From: an uncultured Lachnospiraceae bacterium
GTDB taxonomy: Bacteria; Bacillota; Clostridia; Lachnospirales; Lachnospiraceae
Reading direction: 5' to 3'
Length of the DNA stretch: 64,000 nt
NCBI GenBank assembly: GCA_947631685.1
Contig: CANRMI010000005.1
Coordinates: forward strand, 1 to 64,000
In this document: one piece after another, positions 50,163 to 59,800 of the stretch
Layout: each line of letters opens with the position of its first letter
Numbering within the stretch: the stretch's first letter is position 1
The notes under the pieces: model-generated
Seen by the model: the letters and a program-made list of their open reading frames with translations, nothing else
The model's database searches: none
What the model was told of the DNA's origin: nothing
Made by a program: the position numbers and the translations under genes

Positions 50163-51533
50163 ATGGCAAAAGGAAAACATACGGCGGGCTTTTTCTGCGG
50201 CAGCTGCGGCTATGAATCCCCCAAGTGGCTGGGGCAGTGCCCAATCTGTAAGGAGTGGAATACCTTTGCGGAAGCGCCCGCAAGCAGGGCGGCGGTCTCA
50301 GGGGGCGCCAAAGGAGCGGAAACGGGTTTTCACGGAAAACCCGTCATGCTGTCCGAGGTCACCGCAAAAGAAGAGGACAGGATACTGACCGGCATCGGGG
50401 AGCTGGACAGAGTATTGGGCGGAGGGATCGTGCAGGGCTCCCTGACTTTGGTCGGGGGAGATCCCGGCATCGGGAAATCCACTCTTTTGCTGCAGATGTG
50501 CCGGCTTTTAGCTCTCGCGGGGCATAAGATCCTCTATATTTCCGGGGAGGAATCCCTAAAGCAGATCAAGATGCGCGCGGAAAGGATAGGTCCTTTCAAT
50601 GACAGGCTCTCCCTGTACTGTGAGACCAATCTGGAAATGATCGAAGAAACGATCCGCCAATTCGCGCCGGAGATTGTGATCATTGACTCCATTCAGACCA
50701 TGTTCAGTGAAAATATAGCCGCTACAGCCGGCAGTGTTTCCCAGGTGAAGGAGTCCACAGGCATTCTGCTGAGGCTGGCCAAGGGAATGGGGATTTCCGT
50801 TTTTATCGTGGGACATGTGACGAAAGAGGGAACCGTGGCCGGTCCCAGGGTGCTGGAGCATATGGTGGACACAGTGCTTTACTTTGAGGGAGAGAGGCAT
50901 GCTTCCTACCGGATTCTGCGGGGAGTCAAGAACCGGTTCGGTTCCACCAATGAGATCGGCGTATTTGAAATGAAAGAAAACGGACTGGCGGAAGTTGCCA
51001 ATCCGTCGGAATACATGCTGAGCGGGCGCCCGGAAGACGCCTGCGGCTGCGTGGCGGCCTGTTCCATGGAGGGAACCAGACCTCTGATGATAGAGGTGCA
51101 GGCGCTGGTCTGCCACAGCAGCTTTGGCGTTCCCCGCAGACAGGCCGCGGGAACGGATCTCAACAGAGTCAATCTGTTGATGGCAGTGCTGGAAAAGCGG
51201 CTGGGGCTGCAGATGAGCGGCTGCGACGCCTATGTCAATATCGCGGGCGGTATGAAGATCCAGGAACCGGCTGTAGATCTGGGAATCGCCATGGCGGTGG
51301 TGTCCAGCTTTAAGAACCGGGCCATAGATGAAAAGCTGGTGGCCTTTGGAGAAATGGGCTTGAGCGGAGAGGTGCGGGGAGTGAGCATGGCTCAAAAGCG
51401 GGTGCAGGAAGCGAAGAAGCTGGGCTTCACCACCTGCGTACTGCCCAAGGTCAATGCGGACGCGTTGAAGGAAATCGAAGGAATCCGTATTGTAGGCGTT
51501 TCCGGAGTACAGGATGCCATTGATATGATCTGA
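50163..51533 (+). CDS. radA: DNA repair protein RadA/Sms
   Basis: 456 residues. N-terminal zinc finger (FFCGSCGYESPKWLGQCPIC), RecA-like ATPase with Walker A GGDPGIGKST, the RadA-specific KNRFGSTNEIG motif and a C-terminal Lon-protease-like domain (INGG-type segment NIAGGMKIQEPAVDLGIA). RadA drives branch migration during recombinational repair. It begins 16 bases after the preceding gene and is followed by tRNA-Trp. Confidence 0.96.
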   Translation: MAKGKHTAGFFCGSCGYESPKWLGQCPICKEWNTFAEAPASRAAVSGGAKGAETGFHGKPVMLSEVTAKEEDRILTGIGELDRVLGGGIVQGSLTLVGGDPGIGKSTLLLQMCRLLALAGHKILYISGEESLKQIKMRAERIGPFNDRLSLYCETNLEMIEETIRQFAPEIVIIDSIQTMFSENIAATAGSVSQVKESTGILLRLAKGMGISVFIVGHVTKEGTVAGPRVLEHMVDTVLYFEGERHASYRILRGVKNRFGSTNEIGVFEMKENGLAEVANPSEYMLSGRPEDACGCVAACSMEGTRPLMIEVQALVCHSSFGVPRRQAAGTDLNRVNLLMAVLEKRLGLQMSGCDAYVNIAGGMKIQEPAVDLGIAMAVVSSFKNRAIDEKLVAFGEMGLSGEVRGVSMAQKRVQEAKKLGFTTCVLPKVNADALKEIEGIRIVGVSGVQDAIDMI

Positions 51534-51592
51534 GCCTTTTTGAACGGTAAAGCATACGGTAAAATTTTTCGACTGAAATTTCACCTTTTTAC

Positions 51593-51621
51593 TTGCGTAT
51601 CCTTATTTCCTATGCTATAAT
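51593..51621 (+). promoter_or_regulatory. Promoter of tRNA-Trp
   Basis: TTGCGT (51593-51598), 17-base spacer, exact TATAAT (51616-51621), about 45 bases before the mature tRNA. Confidence 0.75.
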
Positions 51622-51665
51622 GTAACTCGTTGATACGCGGCGGGCTGTTACCTGCCGCAGTATAC

Positions 51666-51736
51666 AGGGGAATAGTACAGCGGTAGTGCGGCGGTCTCCA
51701 AAACCGTAAACGGGAGTTCGATCCTCTCTTCCCCTG
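51666..51736 (+). tRNA. tRNA-Trp (CCA anticodon)
   Basis: Cloverleaf folds fully: acceptor AGGGGAA/TTCCCCT, D arm GTAC...GTGC, anticodon stem GCGGT/ACCGT with loop CTCCAAA and anticodon CCA at 51698-51700, T arm GGGAG-TTCGATC-CTCTC, discriminator G at 51736. The 3' CCA is not encoded. Confidence 0.95.
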
Positions 51737-51762
51737 CGAAGTGCCGCAGTGATGCGCGCATG

Positions 51763-51791
51763 AAAAAAGCCCGATCTTATCGGGCTTTTTT
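51763..51791. terminator. Bidirectional terminator between tRNA-Trp and the symporter gene
   Basis: AAAAAAGCCCGAT, three bases, ATCGGGCTTTTTT. The T-runs on both strands let it end the tRNA transcript (plus) and the symporter transcript (minus). Confidence 0.92.
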
Positions 51792-51803
51792 GCTATGTAT
51801 CAC

Positions 51804-53321
51804 TCAGTTGTTTTCTGCCTTCAGAGCTTCCTCCTGCTCTTTCTGAATATCGTCGAAGAAGGAAAGCATGGGCTTTAAGTCGGTTTCGTTCTTGTCCTTT
51901 TTTAACTTACGTCTGGAGTAATTGTTGGTAATGGCAATAACGGTACCGGAAAGGGTGAGTACGCCGATCAGGTTGGGAATCGCCATTAAGCCGTTGAAGG
52001 TGTCGGAAAGGTCGATCGCCAGATCCGCGTTCAGAGTGGAGCCTGCCACGATAACGGCCAGAAAGACCACTTTATAGAGAATGGTGGACTTGGTGCCGAA
52101 TAAGAACTCCCATGCCTTGGTGCCGTAAAAACTCCAGCCCAGTACGGTGGAGAAAGCAAAGAGCGTGACCGCGATGGCGATGAAGATACCGCCGAAAGTA
52201 CCGAAGCTGTGCTGAAAAGCCTCTGCCGCGAGAGCTAGTTTGGTGCTGCCGCTGATGGAGGCACCGGTGTGAAGGTCCACAACGCCGCTGGTCAAGATAA
52301 CCAGAGCGGTCAGGGTGCAGACGATGATCGTGTCTACAAAAACTTCAAAGATACCCCACAGGCCCTGGGTAACAGGTTCCTTTACGTTGGAAGCGGAGTG
52401 CACCATAACCGAGGAGCCGAGACCGGCTTCGTTGGAGAATACACCGCGCTTGAAGCCCCAGGTGATCGCCTGCTTGATCACATAGCCGCCTACGCCGCCT
52501 GCAGCTGCTTCCAGACTGAAAGCATTGGTAAAAATGGAAGCGAACGCAGGGCCTACCATATTGATGTTCATGATGACAATAGCAAGAGCTCCCACAATGT
52601 AGAAGATAGCCATGAAAGGCACGATCCTTTCATTTGCCCGGGCAATACGGGTAATGCCGCCGATGATGACCAGAGCGGCTACGATCACTAAGAGAGCGCC
52701 CAGGATCAGGGAATCATACAGGGTGTTGCCGGTAATGGAAAAGACAGTCAGTACGCTTTCCTTGATGGAAACCACCTGTCCCATGTTGCCGATACCGAAA
52801 GAAGCCATAACGGCAAAAATGGAGAACAGAACGGCCAGGATCTTACCGATCTGTTTGCAGTGCTTCTTGGAGCCCAGACCGTCCCGCAGGTAGTACATGG
52901 CGCCGCCGCTCCATTCGCCCTTGGAATTTCTGCGGCGGAAGAAGATACCCAGTACATTTTCGGAATAGTTGGTCATCATGCCTACGATAGCGGCGATCCA
53001 CATCCAGAATACCGCGCCGGGGCCGCCCATGGTAATGGCATAGGCGATACCGGAAATATTGCCGGTGCCGATGGTGGCGGAAAGGGCGGTACAAAGAGCC
53101 TGAAACTGGGAAATGGAATTTTTGTCGTCGCTCTTTAAGATGTCCTTTTTCTTAAAAAGACTGCCGATGGTTTCTTTTATCCAGTGCCCGAAATGGGAGA
53201 ACTGGAAAAATTTGGTGGTCACGGTCATAATAATGCCGGTGCCGATCAACAGGATCAGAGCGGGAACGCCCCAGACCACATTGTTGACGGCGCTGTTGAT
53301 TTCTGCGATTTTCTCTAACAT
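51804..53321 (-). CDS. Sodium:alanine symporter (AGCS family)
   Basis: 505 residues; the start at 53321 is nine bases after GAGGAGG. About ten to eleven membrane helices with family segments QFQALCTALSATIGTGNISG, GGPGAVFWMW and GVFSNEAGLGSSV. It imports alanine or glycine with sodium. Alone on the minus strand with ytaF upstream of it in the same direction but separately spaced (126 bases). No glycine riboswitch is visible in its short leader. Confidence 0.93.
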   Translation of the reverse strand: MLEKIAEINSAVNNVVWGVPALILLIGTGIIMTVTTKFFQFSHFGHWIKETIGSLFKKKDILKSDDKNSISQFQALCTALSATIGTGNISGIAYAITMGGPGAVFWMWIAAIVGMMTNYSENVLGIFFRRRNSKGEWSGGAMYYLRDGLGSKKHCKQIGKILAVLFSIFAVMASFGIGNMGQVVSIKESVLTVFSITGNTLYDSLILGALLVIVAALVIIGGITRIARANERIVPFMAIFYIVGALAIVIMNINMVGPAFASIFTNAFSLEAAAGGVGGYVIKQAITWGFKRGVFSNEAGLGSSVMVHSASNVKEPVTQGLWGIFEVFVDTIIVCTLTALVILTSGVVDLHTGASISGSTKLALAAEAFQHSFGTFGGIFIAIAVTLFAFSTVLGWSFYGTKAWEFLFGTKSTILYKVVFLAVIVAGSTLNADLAIDLSDTFNGLMAIPNLIGVLTLSGTVIAITNNYSRRKLKKDKNETDLKPMLSFFDDIQKEQEEALKAENN

Positions 53322-53351
53322 TTCATAACGCCTCCTCTGGTACATAATCTC

Positions 53352-53369
53352 GTTGTAATACGGTACAAC
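53352..53369. promoter_or_regulatory. Small dyad upstream of the symporter gene
   Basis: GTTGTA (53352-53357) and TACAAC (53364-53369) around six bases, 30 bases before the symporter start. Could be a regulator site or a weak leader hairpin. Confidence 0.35.
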
Positions 53370-53447
53370 GGTAAAGTGATACCAAAGGTATTTTAAACGA
53401 AAACCCGTATACAGTCAATAAAAGTTTACAAAATACTCTCAAAAAGT

Positions 53448-54092
53448 TTATAATAGTTTTAGAAATGCCAGAAGAAGCAATATGATCCCGCTGATCCACG
53501 CGGCGTTAAAGGGGAGGCTTTTCGCGGCCCGGTTTCCCAGCGCGGTGCCCAGAAAGAGAGCGGCGGCCTCCACGATCAGGGAACAGAAAAAAAGTGCCAG
53601 GGCACCGGCGGCACTGTCCAGGGCGGCGCCGAACCCCACCGCGCACCCGTCCAGGGAGAGGGCGGCAGCCAGGGAGGCGGCTTCCTTTGGGGAAATGGTT
53701 TTGGAATGGTCTGAATCGGCGGCCTCGGGATCGGCGTAAAGGCTTAAAACAAAGCGGAAGCTGCAGAAGGAAAAATGAAAATGACTGCTGATATTGCCGT
53801 ATTTATGAATCAGGGTTTTGGCCAGACCGTCCAAAAGCTTGGTAATGCCTAACAGCAGGAGAATGGCAAAGCAGATGACGGTGGTGAGTCCGGCAGGCAT
53901 GAAACGGCCGAACAGAGAACCTAGGAGCAGGGCTGCTCCTAAGGAGAGACTGCAAATGGCATCTACGATGAAAGCGGAAATCCAGGGAATACGGATCTTG
54001 TTCATTCCGTAGGAGAAACCGGCTACAAACGCATCCAGGGACAGCGCCACGGAAAGGAAGAGCGCTTCTGTAAAAATCGGAAATAGCTGCAA
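53448..54092 (-). CDS. ytaF: YtaF-type sporulation membrane protein (MntP-like fold)
   Basis: 214 residues, six membrane helices in two inverted-repeat halves, each carrying the family's SLDxF/SLDGC motif (VALSLDAFVAGFSYGMN and AALSLDGCAVGFGAAL). The central cytosolic loop is histidine- and acid-rich. YtaF is a sporulation membrane protein; the fold is that of MntP-type metal exporters. Its presence suggests a spore-forming lineage, though it persists in some non-sporulating relatives. Confidence 0.88.
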   Translation of the reverse strand: MQLFPIFTEALFLSVALSLDAFVAGFSYGMNKIRIPWISAFIVDAICSLSLGAALLLGSLFGRFMPAGLTTVICFAILLLLGITKLLDGLAKTLIHKYGNISSHFHFSFCSFRFVLSLYADPEAADSDHSKTISPKEAASLAAALSLDGCAVGFGAALDSAAGALALFFCSLIVEAAALFLGTALGNRAAKSLPFNAAWISGIILLLLAFLKLL

Positions 54093-54196
54093 GAATATCG
54101 CGTCCTGTTTTTACTTTTTATATTTACTGGTATCATATTCAGATTCGAGGGCAGAAGTGCAGGAGAGAGAAATCATGAAAAAGGAGGAATTTTTAT

Positions 54197-54898
54197 ATGA
54201 GCAAAGCGGTTTTAACTATTGACGATATTGCTTCCGCCAATACGCCGGCCATTGCGGACTATCTGTGTGAGAAAGGCATTCCGGCGATCATGTTTGCGGT
54301 GGGGGAGAATGTGGAGAAATATTACGAAGAGGCCTTGTATGCATTGAAAAAGGGTATTATTATAGGAAATCACAGCTATTCCCATCCGGGGTTTTCGTCC
54401 CTTTCCCTGCAGGAGGGAATCGGGGAAATCGAAAAGAATGAGGAGCTTTTGAACAGGCTTTACGTGGACGCCGGCCTGCCCCGCAGATTCCGCCCTTTTC
54501 GTTTCCCCTACGGAGACAAGGGAGGCGAAAACAGAGAGGCGCTGCAGGCTTATTTCAGGCAGAAGGGGTTCAGCAAGGTGGAGGATTCCCAGATCAGGGG
54601 AAACTGGTACAAAGCCCAGGACCAGTACGGGGATGTGGATACGCTCTGGACGTTTGATTTCGGGGAATGGCAGATCCGCAAGGGAGCCGATTTTACCGCG
54701 GAGGATGTGCTGGCGCGTATGCATGAAAAACATCCGGGCTACGGTGAGGTGCTCTTTGAAGAGGGCAGCAGGCATATTCTTTTGCTCCATGCCCACGACG
54801 AGACGGAAGCAATGGTACCGGAATATTATAAGCTCTTTTTAGAGGAAGCAATGGCAGGCGGCGTGGAGTTTGAAGAGCCGCGCTTTACCAGGCTGTAA
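54197..54898 (+). CDS. Polysaccharide deacetylase family protein (cytosolic)
   Basis: 233 residues, no signal peptide. NodB-type motifs: AVLTIDDIAS (catalytic and metal Asp), GNHSYSHPGF (HxxxH metal site), RPFRFPYGDKGG and a C-terminal HILLLHAHDE. Members remove acyl groups from N-acetylated sugars; a cytosolic form probably acts on a small metabolite. AAAAGGAGG is the ribosome site. A TATCAT at 54131-54136 may be its -10. Confidence 0.88.
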   Translation: MSKAVLTIDDIASANTPAIADYLCEKGIPAIMFAVGENVEKYYEEALYALKKGIIIGNHSYSHPGFSSLSLQEGIGEIEKNEELLNRLYVDAGLPRRFRPFRFPYGDKGGENREALQAYFRQKGFSKVEDSQIRGNWYKAQDQYGDVDTLWTFDFGEWQIRKGADFTAEDVLARMHEKHPGYGEVLFEEGSRHILLLHAHDETEAMVPEYYKLFLEEAMAGGVEFEEPRFTRL

Positions 54899-54959
54899 GT
54901 TTTTACCAGGCTGAAGGAGTTACCGGCAGGGAAACTCATTGCGGCAGACGGGAGGAAGT

Positions 54960-55436
54960 ATGGAAAACAACGGAAACAATCAATACAGGAAAAACAATGA
55001 AAACGATCAGTATGGGGAAAACAACGGAAACGGCAGTTCTGCCAGGGAGCAGGAGAGGCTGCGGCAGGCCCTGACAGAGTTAAAAACCTGGGCGGGAGAA
55101 CTGAGCCGTGAAGCGGGCTGGAGCAGGGAGAGGCTGGAAGAATTCTGGAAAGGGCTCTGTGAAACGGAGGGTATGCTCCGGGAATTTGCCTATTATCATG
55201 ATACGGGGGAGCTTCTCTGCGAAAAGCAGGTGGCGGGCTATACCGTCGCCGATATTACCGCGTGGCAGGTGGATCATTTTAAAGCCTATATGGACAGGGA
55301 AAGTCTACGTTATAACAGCGCCGGCCTGCTGCTTTCTTCCCTGGAGACGATGATAAAAATGGAAAAGGAGCCGGCGGGGTATGTGGAGAAGCTGCGTCAG
55401 GAGAGCGGAACGGACAGAGAAAACCCGCAATGTTAG
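54960..55436 (+). CDS. Hypothetical protein with Asn-rich N-terminus
   Basis: 158 residues from ATG 54960, preceded by GGGAGGAAG. The first 30 residues are a low-complexity Asn/Glu/Gly tract with YRKNNEND and YGENNGN repeats; the rest is helical and acidic (LKTWAGELSREAGWSRE, WQVDHFKAYMDRESLRYN). No membrane helix and no recognisable domain. It follows the deacetylase gene closely and may share its transcript. Confidence 0.65.
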   Translation: MENNGNNQYRKNNENDQYGENNGNGSSAREQERLRQALTELKTWAGELSREAGWSRERLEEFWKGLCETEGMLREFAYYHDTGELLCEKQVAGYTVADITAWQVDHFKAYMDRESLRYNSAGLLLSSLETMIKMEKEPAGYVEKLRQESGTDRENPQC

Positions 55437-55766
55437 AGGGTAAAATCAAAAGCCCTGCCGGGGGAAACCGACAGAGCCTTCGATTGTGTAAAAGGGGAAT
55501 TTCCGGAATTGCTAATTAGCAGACCTGACTTCTCAATCAGGACACTTATAGCATACAATAGGACTCGTGTTAAATCTATAACAATATTGTGGTGAAATAA
55601 CACTATATTAGCGAAAAATGTAAAAAACAGTTCTACAGGCGGGAAGATAGGCTTTCCATTGCAAGAATAATGATTTTTTATACATTTTAAAAAGACTTAC
55701 TGTACTTTTTGAAAAATTATGGTACAATAAAACTACATGAGTGTCATATTATGGGGGGAACTGCTG
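55437..55766 (+). promoter_or_regulatory. 330-base intergenic region with an extended -10 promoter
   Basis: AT-rich and without a credible gene. TGGTACAAT (55720-55728) is an extended -10 with no clear -35, placed to express the next gene. CCTGA...TCAGG near 55524-55541 is a small hairpin. I see no riboswitch that I can name. Confidence 0.5.
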
Positions 55767-56231
55767 TTGGAACAGGATATGGAATACAGGAGACAATTGA
55801 TGGAAGGTTACCGGAAAGAGGTGGAACCCCTGTTCCGGTATCTGCCCTGGCTGCAGGAAAAGCAGGGAAAGCGCGTGAGTTCTAACTATGAGAATGACAA
55901 GCTGGCTTCCGTATCGTTTCCCGTATATGATTCTACCCTGCTGGGCTTTGTAAAGCAGGTGCAGCAGACTAATCTGACGGACAGGAATTATGTCTATACA
56001 TATTACCGCCAGGGAATCAAGACCGCGGAAGATGAGCACAGGCTGATCGCGGGCGTGACGATCAGGAATGTGGAGGTGCTGACCGCCATATTGTCCAATT
56101 ACATATGCGGCGGTATGAGAAAGAGCTGGCTGTGGCCGAAAGCAGTGGAAGAGGGGATCTTTCTGGAGATCCTCTTAAAATTCAAAGAGCTGTTTACAAA
56201 ATGGGATCAGCCGGCAGGGGTACAGGAGTAG
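55767..56231 (+). CDS. Conserved hypothetical protein upstream of a TetR regulator
   Basis: About 154 residues. The frame opens at ATG 55737, but that codon is only nine bases after the -10 box; TTG 55767 has GGGGGGA eight bases upstream and is preferred. The protein is basic and helical with one strand-rich middle part (LASVSFPVYDSTLLGFVKQV, YVYTYYRQGIKTAEDEHRLI) and no membrane helix. I do not recognise the family. It ends three bases before the TetR start, so both form an operon. Confidence 0.65.
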   Translation: MEQDMEYRRQLMEGYRKEVEPLFRYLPWLQEKQGKRVSSNYENDKLASVSFPVYDSTLLGFVKQVQQTNLTDRNYVYTYYRQGIKTAEDEHRLIAGVTIRNVEVLTAILSNYICGGMRKSWLWPKAVEEGIFLEILLKFKELFTKWDQPAGVQE

Positions 56232-56234
56232 GAT

Positions 56235-56822
56235 ATGGGCGAGAAGTCATTACAGAAGAAAAGGTTCATATTGGAAACCGCAAGAAAAGTATTTATGGAG
56301 AAGGGCTACAAGAGCGTGACCATGAAGGATATCGTGGAAGCGTGTGAGATCAGCCGCGGCGGCTTGTATCTGTATTTTGGCAGTACGGCGGAGATCTTTA
56401 TGGAAGTACTGCGTATGGAAACGGAAGAAACGGACGATGTTTTTTCCGACAGTATCACGGAAGACGCCACCGTGGCGGATATTCTCATGCTGTTTTTAAA
56501 GGAACAGAAGAGGGAACTGCTGCGGAAACGGAACAATCTCACCGTAGCCACTTACGAATACTATTTTGGGGAAACCGTACCCAAAAAGGACAATATTCTG
56601 AAGCACCGTTTTGACGCGGCGGTGAAGATCATCGAAAAGCTGCTGGAAGCCGGCGTGGAGAACGGGGAATTTTATTGTGAGGACTGCCACGGAATGGCCC
56701 GCAACATTATGTTTGTGCTGGAGGGACTGAAGATTTCCGCCCATACCGTGGGCGTGACCGAAGATATGGTGGACGAGGAGCTGATCTTTATCCTGCGGGA
56801 GCTTGGGATCGAAGACGAATAA
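56235..56822 (+). CDS. TetR-family transcriptional regulator
   Basis: 195 residues. N-terminal helix-turn-helix (RFILETARKVFMEKGYKSVT, MKDIVEACEISRGGLYLYFG) and an all-helical ligand domain with an acidic insert (ETEETDDVFSDSITEDATV). It is a repressor of unknown ligand, coupled to the hypothetical gene just upstream. AGGAGTAGG is the ribosome site. purL begins 48 bases later and probably has its own start signals. Confidence 0.92.
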   Translation: MGEKSLQKKRFILETARKVFMEKGYKSVTMKDIVEACEISRGGLYLYFGSTAEIFMEVLRMETEETDDVFSDSITEDATVADILMLFLKEQKRELLRKRNNLTVATYEYYFGETVPKKDNILKHRFDAAVKIIEKLLEAGVENGEFYCEDCHGMARNIMFVLEGLKISAHTVGVTEDMVDEELIFILRELGIEDE

Positions 56823-56869
56823 GCTCTTCGGCTGCGCGCGGTCAAGCGAAAAATCTGTTGGAGGATGCT

Positions 56870-59800
56870 ATGGGAAACGTAAAACGTATCTATGTGGAAA
56901 AGAAGCCCCCTTTTGCGGTGAAGGAGAAGGAACTGTATGAAGATCTGAAAAATTACCTTGGGATAGCCGGTATCAAAAGGGTGCGTATTTTTATCCGCTA
57001 CGACGTGGAGAATATTTCCGAAGAGGTGTTTGAAAAGGCCTGTGAAACGGTATTTTCGGAGCCGCCTGTGGACGAGCTTTTTAAGGAGCATATCGATCTG
57101 CTGCCCGGAGAAAGGGTGTTCAGCGTGGAATATCTGCCGGGGCAGTTTGACCAGAGAGCGGATTCCGCGGTACAATGCGTGAAATTCTTAAAAGAGGATG
57201 AGGAACCCATTATCCGTACCGCCGTGACCTACGTGGTGGGCGGAAATATTTCCGACGAGGAATTTGCAAAGATCAAAGCTTACTGCATCAACCCGGTGGA
57301 TTCCAGGGAAACCGATATGATCAAACCGGATACGCTGGTGACGGTTTTTGAAGAGCCCGCGGACGTGAAAATCTTTACGGGCTTTTCTTCCATGCCGGAA
57401 AAAGAACTGCGGGATCTGTACGATTCCCTGGATCTTGCCATGACTTTTCAGGATTTTAAGCATATCCAAAACTATTTCTCAGGCGAGGAGCACAGGGATC
57501 CGACCATGACGGAAATCCGGGTGCTGGATACCTACTGGTCCGACCACTGCCGCCACACTACTTTTTCCACGGAGCTGACGGAAGTGGAATTTGGGGAGGG
57601 CTACTACAGGGAGCCTCTGGAGACCACCTATCAGAGCTATCTGGATACCAGGGAGGAGATTTTTGCCGGCAGAAAGGACAAATATGTCTGTCTCATGGAT
57701 CTGGCCCTGATGGCTATGCGCAAGTTAAAAAAGGACGGAAAGCTGGAGGATATGGAGCAGTCCGACGAGATCAATGCCTGCTCGGTAGTGGTTCCGGTGG
57801 AAATGGATTACGGCAATGAGAAAGTAACGGAGGAGTGGCTGGTGTTCTTTAAGAACGAAACCCACAACCACCCCACGGAAATAGAGCCTTTCGGCGGCGC
57901 GGCCACCTGTCTGGGGGGCGCGATCAGGGATCCCCTTTCGGGACGGGGCTATGTATACCAGGCTATGCGTGTCACCGGAGCGGCTGATCCCACGGTGCCT
58001 GTCTCCGAAACCCTGCATGGCAAGCTGTCTCAGAAGAAATTAGTCAGAGGCGCCGCGGCGGGGTATTCCTCCTACGGCAACCAGATAGGTCTTGCCACCG
58101 GTTATGTGAAAGAGATCTATCATCCTGCCTATGTGGCAAAACGTATGGAAATTGGCGCGGTTATGGGAGCGGCGCCTAGAAAGAACGTGATCAGGGAGAC
58201 CTCCGAGCCGGGAGATGTGATCATTCTCCTGGGAGGCCGTACCGGGCGGGACGGCTGCGGCGGCGCGACAGGCTCGTCCAAGGTACATACGGACACTTCT
58301 ATTGAAACCTGCGGCGCAGAGGTGCAGAAGGGCAACGCGCCCACGGAGCGCAAGATCCAGAGACTTTTCCGCAGGGAAGAAGTCAGCCGTCTGATCAAAA
58401 AGTGCAATGATTTCGGAGCCGGCGGCGTATCCGTTGCCATCGGAGAGCTGGCTGACGGCCTGAAAGTGGATCTGGATAAGGTGCCCAAGAAATACGCCGG
58501 TCTGGATGGTACGGAACTGGCTATTTCCGAATCCCAGGAGCGTATGGCAGTGGTAGTGGATCCTAAGGATGCGGACGCGTTTCTGGCCTATGCGGCGGAA
58601 GAAAACCTGGAAGCGGTACCCGTGGCGGTAGTGACTAAAGAGCCCCGTCTGGTGCTGACCTGGCGTGGAAAGGATATTGTCAATATCGCGAGGGCTTTTC
58701 TGGATACCAACGGCGCCCATCAGGAAACGGCGGTAAAAGTGGATATTCCCTCTAAAGAGGATAATTATCTGAATAAAATGGCGGTTCCCGCTGTAGAAGA
58801 AAAATTGCAGGCGGAGGACGTAAAGGGCGCGTGGCTGGCGCTGTTGTCGGATCTGAATGTATGCTCCCAGAAGGGCCTGGTGGAAATGTTCGACTCTTCC
58901 ATTGGCGCTGCCAGCGTACTGATGCCCTACGGCGGCAGATACCAGCTGACGGAAACCCAGGTGATGGCGGCGAAGTTGCCCGTACTTCGGGGCAGTACCG
59001 ATACCGTTACCATGATGAGCTGCGGCTTCGATCCTTACCTGTCTTCCTGGAGCCCTTATCACGGCGCGGTATACGCGGTAGTGGAATCCATGGCAAAGAT
59101 CGTGGCTGCCGGCGGTGATTACAAAAAGATCCGCTTTACTTTCCAAGAGTATTTCCGGAGGATGACTTCGGATCCCCATCGCTGGAGCCAGCCTTTTTCG
59201 GCGCTGTTAGGCGCCTATGACGCCCAGATCGGATTTGGCCTGCCCTCTATCGGCGGCAAGGATTCCATGTCCGGTACTTTCAATGATATTGACGTACCGC
59301 CCACGCTGGTTTCCTTTGCGGTGGATGTGGCAAAATACGGAGACATCATTACGCCTGAATTGAAGCAGGCGGGCAGCAGGCTGGTGCGCTTTAAGATTGA
59401 AAAGGACGATTATGATGTGCCCGTATATGAAAATGTCATGAAGGTCTATGATACCGTGGCAGCCCTGATCGACTCCGGAGCCATTCTTTCCGCGTACGCC
59501 TTAGACAGCAGGGGCGTTGCGGCCGCTATATCCAAAATGGCTTTTGGAAACAAGCTGGGCGTGCAGCTGAATGAAGAACTGCCGGAGAGCGCGTTCTTTG
59601 AAAACGCGCTGGGAGATATTGTGGCGGAAGTAGCTGCGGAGAAAATGGACGAGCTGGCGGAAACGGACTATATGCTGATCGGTACGGTGACGGAGGAAGC
59701 CGCGTTTACCTACAAGGATATGAAGCTGTCCGTGGAAGAGGCGCTGACGGCATGGAAGGGTACCCTGGAAAAGGTATTTCCTACCCGGGCAGAGAAGGAC

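Noticed and set aside
53322-53447. Glycine riboswitch upstream of the AGCS symporter
   Set aside because: The leader is too short and shows only a 6-bp dyad; no tandem aptamer motifs.
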